Origin: Vibrio amylolyticus
Lineage (GTDB): Bacteria; Pseudomonadota; Gammaproteobacteria; Enterobacterales; Vibrionaceae
Direction: 5' to 3'
NCBI RefSeq assembly: GCF_023145695.1
Contig: NZ_JAJHVV010000008.1
Location: forward strand, 186,001 to 250,000
Length of the DNA: 64,000 nucleotides
Below, piece after piece: positions 60,779 to 64,000 of this stretch (its first letter is position 1; the number at the start of each line of letters is the position of its first letter). The position numbers and the translations under genes are program-made. Under the pieces are notes generated by a model that was not told the DNA's origin, did no database searches, and saw only the letters and a list, made by a program, of their open reading frames with translations.

Positions 60779-62323
60779 ATGAATAAAACTAGGATCTTTG
60801 TCACAATTGGCGCTCTGGCTATCTTCGCTTTACCAACTCACGCAAGCAATGTCTCTGAAGGAGATGTTATTAACGTTGGTCTCCATCAGTTAAAACCAAC
60901 TCAACCATCTGTGGGTTATGATCAAATTATGTACAAGTTAGGTCGTTACCAATTTGACCAAGAAAAGATGTTTGATGAAATCTGTGAAGCCAACGGCCAA
61001 AAAGGCGTAGCGAGCATCAAAGACCAAGCACACCCTAATATTCCATCGACTTTCGTCTGTGAAATGGAAATAGGTGCACGTAAAAAAGACATGAAGACAG
61101 CAGTTATCGCACCCAACGGTGAATACTACCTGACTGACGGTCACCATACGTTCAATGTGTTCTACCGCATGCCGCAAGGTGGCGCATCGTTCAATGTAAA
61201 TGTGGTGGTTGATAAAGATTACCGCAATCTCAAAAACATGGATGCATTCTGGAACCAAATGGCAAAAGACGGCAATACATGGCTATTTGACAACAACGGC
61301 GAAGTGATTAGCTATCAACAACTTCCAACCTCTCTTGGGCTAACCAACTTCGCTAACGATCAATACCGCTCACTGATGTACTTTTCTCGTGATGTGGGCT
61401 GGAACAAGCCAAATCAGCCAGTTCCGTTCTTAGAGTTCTACTGGTCTAAAGAAGTACGCAAAGCGATTGATGCAGCAGACTTTGATCTAAATTCTACTGA
61501 AGGTTACGCAAAGGCAGTCAATACGGTGAGCAACCATATCCTATCTATGGATATCAACAACGTTGGTGGCTCAAAGCTTTCGGTTAAGCAGATGGGTCAG
61601 TTTAGTGCATACAACCAAAAAGGCTTCGATAAACTGTTCAAAGAGCGCGGTAAGGTTGACTACATGCTGCGTTACAAAACAACATCTACTGCCAATGGTT
61701 TAAGCTATGACTTAGCAGCGGCGTCAGCTCCTGTACTAAAACAATTAGACCAATTCACCCTTGAAGCAAACTCAAGCTTTAATGATTACCTAGCAGCTTC
61801 TACTAATGGCATCGTCAATGCAATTGTAGAGATCCCAACAGGAACTTCCGCTAAGTGGGAACTAAGCAAAGACAATGACAAGCAAGTTATCTGGGAACAC
61901 AAAAAAGGCGCACCACGCGTGGTTAACTACCTTGGCTACCCAGGTAACTACGGCTCTATCCCACGTACAGCACTACCAAAAGAGTTTGGTGGTGATGGCG
62001 ACCCGTTAGATGTGATTGTTCTTGGACAGTCTGTACCACGTGGTGAGGTTGTTCCTGTTCGACTAATCGGTGTGATAAAAATGCTAGATGATGGCGAGCA
62101 AGACGACAAACTCGTTGGCGTTCTCACTAACGACTCACCATTTAAAGATGTTACTTCTCTCAACGAGCTAAACACTACCTACCCAGGTGTTCAAGACATT
62201 GTTGGTCTATGGTTTGTAAACTACAAAGGCCCAGACGGTGGCATGGAACTGAAAGGCTGGGGTGACGAAGTGGAAGCCACCAAGATCCTTAATGCAGCAA
62301 GAAAACACTACGCTATGAATTAA
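60779..62323 (+). CDS. Secreted ParB-like nuclease-fold and inorganic pyrophosphatase fusion
   Basis: 514 residues with a signal peptide (cleavage after THAS). Residues about 25-330 form a ParBc_2-type domain with YYLTDGHHTFNVFYRM. Residues about 345-510 form a soluble family I pyrophosphatase: VEIPTGTSAKWELSKD, GYPGNYGSIPRT, catalytic GDGDPLDVIVL, MLDDGEQDDK and WFVNYKG, all intact. A pyrophosphatase exported to the periplasm and fused to a DGHHT domain is unusual. It may process phosphate compounds outside the cytoplasm. It begins just right of the element and has its own terminator. Confidence 0.8.
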   Translation: MNKTRIFVTIGALAIFALPTHASNVSEGDVINVGLHQLKPTQPSVGYDQIMYKLGRYQFDQEKMFDEICEANGQKGVASIKDQAHPNIPSTFVCEMEIGARKKDMKTAVIAPNGEYYLTDGHHTFNVFYRMPQGGASFNVNVVVDKDYRNLKNMDAFWNQMAKDGNTWLFDNNGEVISYQQLPTSLGLTNFANDQYRSLMYFSRDVGWNKPNQPVPFLEFYWSKEVRKAIDAADFDLNSTEGYAKAVNTVSNHILSMDINNVGGSKLSVKQMGQFSAYNQKGFDKLFKERGKVDYMLRYKTTSTANGLSYDLAAASAPVLKQLDQFTLEANSSFNDYLAASTNGIVNAIVEIPTGTSAKWELSKDNDKQVIWEHKKGAPRVVNYLGYPGNYGSIPRTALPKEFGGDGDPLDVIVLGQSVPRGEVVPVRLIGVIKMLDDGEQDDKLVGVLTNDSPFKDVTSLNELNTTYPGVQDIVGLWFVNYKGPDGGMELKGWGDEVEATKILNAARKHYAMN

Positions 62324-62356
62324 ACTGCGGTTAGATTATTGGAATTTGATTTAAGC

Positions 62357-62384
62357 CCTCGTTGCGTTGCAATGAGGTTTTTTT
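62357..62384 (+). terminator. Terminator of the ParB-like/pyrophosphatase gene
   Basis: CCTCGTTGC/GCAATGAGG with one G-U pair, a three-base loop, and seven T. Confidence 0.85.
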
Positions 62385-62548
62385 CTTGGAGCTGTGGAAA
62401 TGTAGCTACATATACTGGGAGCTACAAATACCGGGTTTATGAAGATTTTGGACATTTCCAAGTTAGCGATTCTGCTAATTTAGCAAATCATGAATTACTT
62501 CATGTATGGCTAAGTTGGCTATTAGATTTTCAATATTGATAGTGAAAC

Positions 62549-63775
62549 TTACTTAGGGTGCTGAGCTTTACTTTTACGGTATTCACTTGGGGTCATTCCC
62601 ACGACTCTTGAAAACTCACGATTAAAGTTAGACTTGGTCTGAAAACCAGAATTCATGAATATTTGTGTAATAGTATCTTGTGACGTATCCAAGGAGTGCT
62701 TGGCATGCTCTATGCGATACCCATTTATGATCTTAGAAATATTCTTTTCGTGTACCTGATTAACTGCAATTGAAATTTGTTTTGCTGGTATACCTAACTT
62801 TCGTGTCAGTTTTGAAAGGGTTAGCTCAGGGTCTAAGTAAAGTCTGTCTTGTCGGATTTTGGAGTCTAACAGAGAAGTGATCTCGTGAGCCCTCTCAATG
62901 GTCATTACCTGGGAACTGCTTGTCTCGTCATTGGAGCTGATTTGTTTAGATTCTAACTCATCTGAAACAGGTGTATTAATACCAACTACAACTACAGCTA
63001 TCGATAACACGGGTAGAAGAATCAAATGTGCTGCAGTAAGGATATACAGTGAAAATCCACCTTGATTAAAAGTGAAATCTAACGACATGAGCGTGTCTAC
63101 ACACGCTGAAAACATCAACATCCATCCCGCAATATTCTCCGCTTTCTTTACTCCTTCCCAATTCCCTAATGAGACATTAATCAGTGCTGTTTCTTTTGAC
63201 GAAAAGCGGATTAGTGCCACTCCATAGCAAGCGTAAATTAAAGTAAGTAGGACATCTAGTGGAAGTGCTAACCAAGGTTGAGATACCGCGCTAATAACGA
63301 CGAATAATGGCGCAACAAAATGCTTAATAGGCAAGGTGCCCAAATCACGATTGGCATGTGCAAACGCATACCACGCAGCAACAGGAATTATGGAGGCCAG
63401 AATAGGTTGCGCGATGCTGAAAATGCTAAGTCCAAATGTCCATCGTAAACCAACAATTGAGGTGGTCACAGCACATAACCCTAAAAACATGCTAGCGACT
63501 TTACCCTGCAGGGAAAGCTGAGCATAAAGTGATATCGCAAGTAGTCCAAGTAACATGGAAACAACGAACGGAACAGGTATCGCAAGCATAGCAAGTCCTA
63601 GATTGATAAATGAGTTCTCACTTTCGGTGAATATCAAGGATAACTCGATGAAATACAATTGAAAACGCAACATAGACCAAAACAGGTTTAAGAACGACCT
63701 AAAACCTGTTTTGAGACGTATATACCACTTGTTCCGAGGCAAAATATCACCATCAGTAAAATATTGAGGTGGCAT
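62549..63775 (-). CDS. Membrane-anchored AraC-type regulator
   Basis: Up to 408 residues. There are about seven or eight hydrophobic helices in residues 40-265, then a cytoplasmic linker and a C-terminal AraC DNA-binding domain (LTLSKLTRKLGIPAKQISIAVNQ; TITQIFMNSGFQTKSNFNREFSRVVGMTPSEYRK). Such proteins may sense signals in the membrane. The start is uncertain: the ATG at 63775 has no ribosome-binding site and its codon overlaps that of the next gene; an ATG at 63673 just before the first helix is an alternative. The regulated gene is not known. Confidence 0.75.
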   Translation of the reverse strand: MPPQYFTDGDILPRNKWYIRLKTGFRSFLNLFWSMLRFQLYFIELSLIFTESENSFINLGLAMLAIPVPFVVSMLLGLLAISLYAQLSLQGKVASMFLGLCAVTTSIVGLRWTFGLSIFSIAQPILASIIPVAAWYAFAHANRDLGTLPIKHFVAPLFVVISAVSQPWLALPLDVLLTLIYACYGVALIRFSSKETALINVSLGNWEGVKKAENIAGWMLMFSACVDTLMSLDFTFNQGGFSLYILTAAHLILLPVLSIAVVVVGINTPVSDELESKQISSNDETSSSQVMTIERAHEITSLLDSKIRQDRLYLDPELTLSKLTRKLGIPAKQISIAVNQVHEKNISKIINGYRIEHAKHSLDTSQDTITQIFMNSGFQTKSNFNREFSRVVGMTPSEYRKSKAQHPK

Positions 63776-63777
63776 TT

Positions 63778-64000
63778 ATGAAATACTATTTTTTAGCTTG
63801 GAAGCGAAGTTTAGACTTTTCTGGTTGTTCGTCCCGCAAAGAATGTTGGATGTTTCTTTTAGTACACACATTGGTAGCGATAGGCTGCATTACGGCAGAT
63901 ATTTCTATGAATATGACAACATGGTTCGACACTATTTATAGCGTTGTAAGTTTCATCCCTATGCTTTCAGTAATTGTTCGTAGACTGCACGATATCAACA
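63778..64000 (+). CDS. DUF805 membrane protein, N-terminal part (cut by window end)
   Basis: ATG at 63778 with GAGGTGG seven bases upstream; the frame is open to the window end (74 codons). It starts MKYYFLAWKRSLDFSG, then CSSRKECWMFLLVHTLV, and ends at SVIVRRLHDIN, matching the DUF805 order of an R-x-x-F/YW-F segment and a conserved RRLHD motif. The function of the family is unknown. The start lies two bases from the AraC-type gene start on the other strand. Confidence 0.8.
   Translation, partial: MKYYFLAWKRSLDFSGCSSRKECWMFLLVHTLVAIGCITADISMNMTTWFDTIYSVVSFIPMLSVIVRRLHDIN

Noticed and set aside
62339..62539. 66-codon frame after the pyrophosphatase gene
   Set aside because: TTG start and runs through a strong terminator hairpin and T run at 62357-62384.

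Overview
The window reads as a chromosomal segment of a marine gammaproteobacterium of the Vibrionaceae, most likely a Vibrio. This is inferred from the protein families (short cold-shock protein, AhpC/AhpF, Entner-Doudoroff gluconate cluster, MSHA-like pilin, many LysR regulators), the moderate-to-low GC content and the dense two-strand gene layout. No rRNA, tRNA or CRISPR array was seen.

Layout. 1-12 kb: secreted polysaccharide deacetylase, beta-barrel protein, LysR, a 30-residue membrane peptide, a DUF1254/DUF1214 protein, a MarR/MFS drug-efflux pair, a lone type IV pilin-like gene beside a large lipoprotein, and an OmpR-type two-component system. 12-14 kb: YqhD-like alcohol dehydrogenase with a divergent AraC regulator. 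14.5-24.3 kb: a sulfatase region with two alkylsulfatases of the metallo-beta-lactamase fold, each followed by a small secreted protein of one unrecognised family, two LysR regulators, a Cys-type arylsulfatase and the radical-SAM enzyme that would mature it. 26-32 kb: the gluconate/Entner-Doudoroff set (eda, permease, gntK, edd, gntR) with GntR-like and CRP-like sites. 32-45 kb: housekeeping and accessory genes, including an unusual secreted DUF218-VCBS fusion, HchA, an AAC(3)-family protein, YwbE, a DEAD-box helicase and a cold-shock protein. 45.6-48.2 kb: ahpF and ahpC, each with its own OxyR-like site.

The most notable structure is a 12.2-kb element at 48259-60572. It is bounded by two 80-bp direct repeats that differ at one base. 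A compact, catalytic-domain-only tyrosine recombinase lies just inside the right repeat. Each repeat carries a 7-7-7 inverted repeat that looks like a recombinase core site. The cargo is a phospho-disaccharide catabolic set (two GH4 glycosidases, ChbG-type deacetylase, glucose-family PTS IICB, SLAC1/TehA-type channel, two LysR regulators), a DUF1611 protein overlapping a PLP amino-acid racemase, a lipoprotein resembling AspS-type secretion pilotins, and a small unknown protein. Without it, ahpC and the gene at 60779 would be divergent neighbours.

60.7-64 kb: a secreted ParB-like/inorganic pyrophosphatase fusion, a membrane-anchored AraC regulator, and the start of a DUF805 gene cut by the window end. 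Start codons were chosen by ribosome-binding site, signal peptide and paralogue alignment. All family calls come from motif recognition by eye, with no database search.
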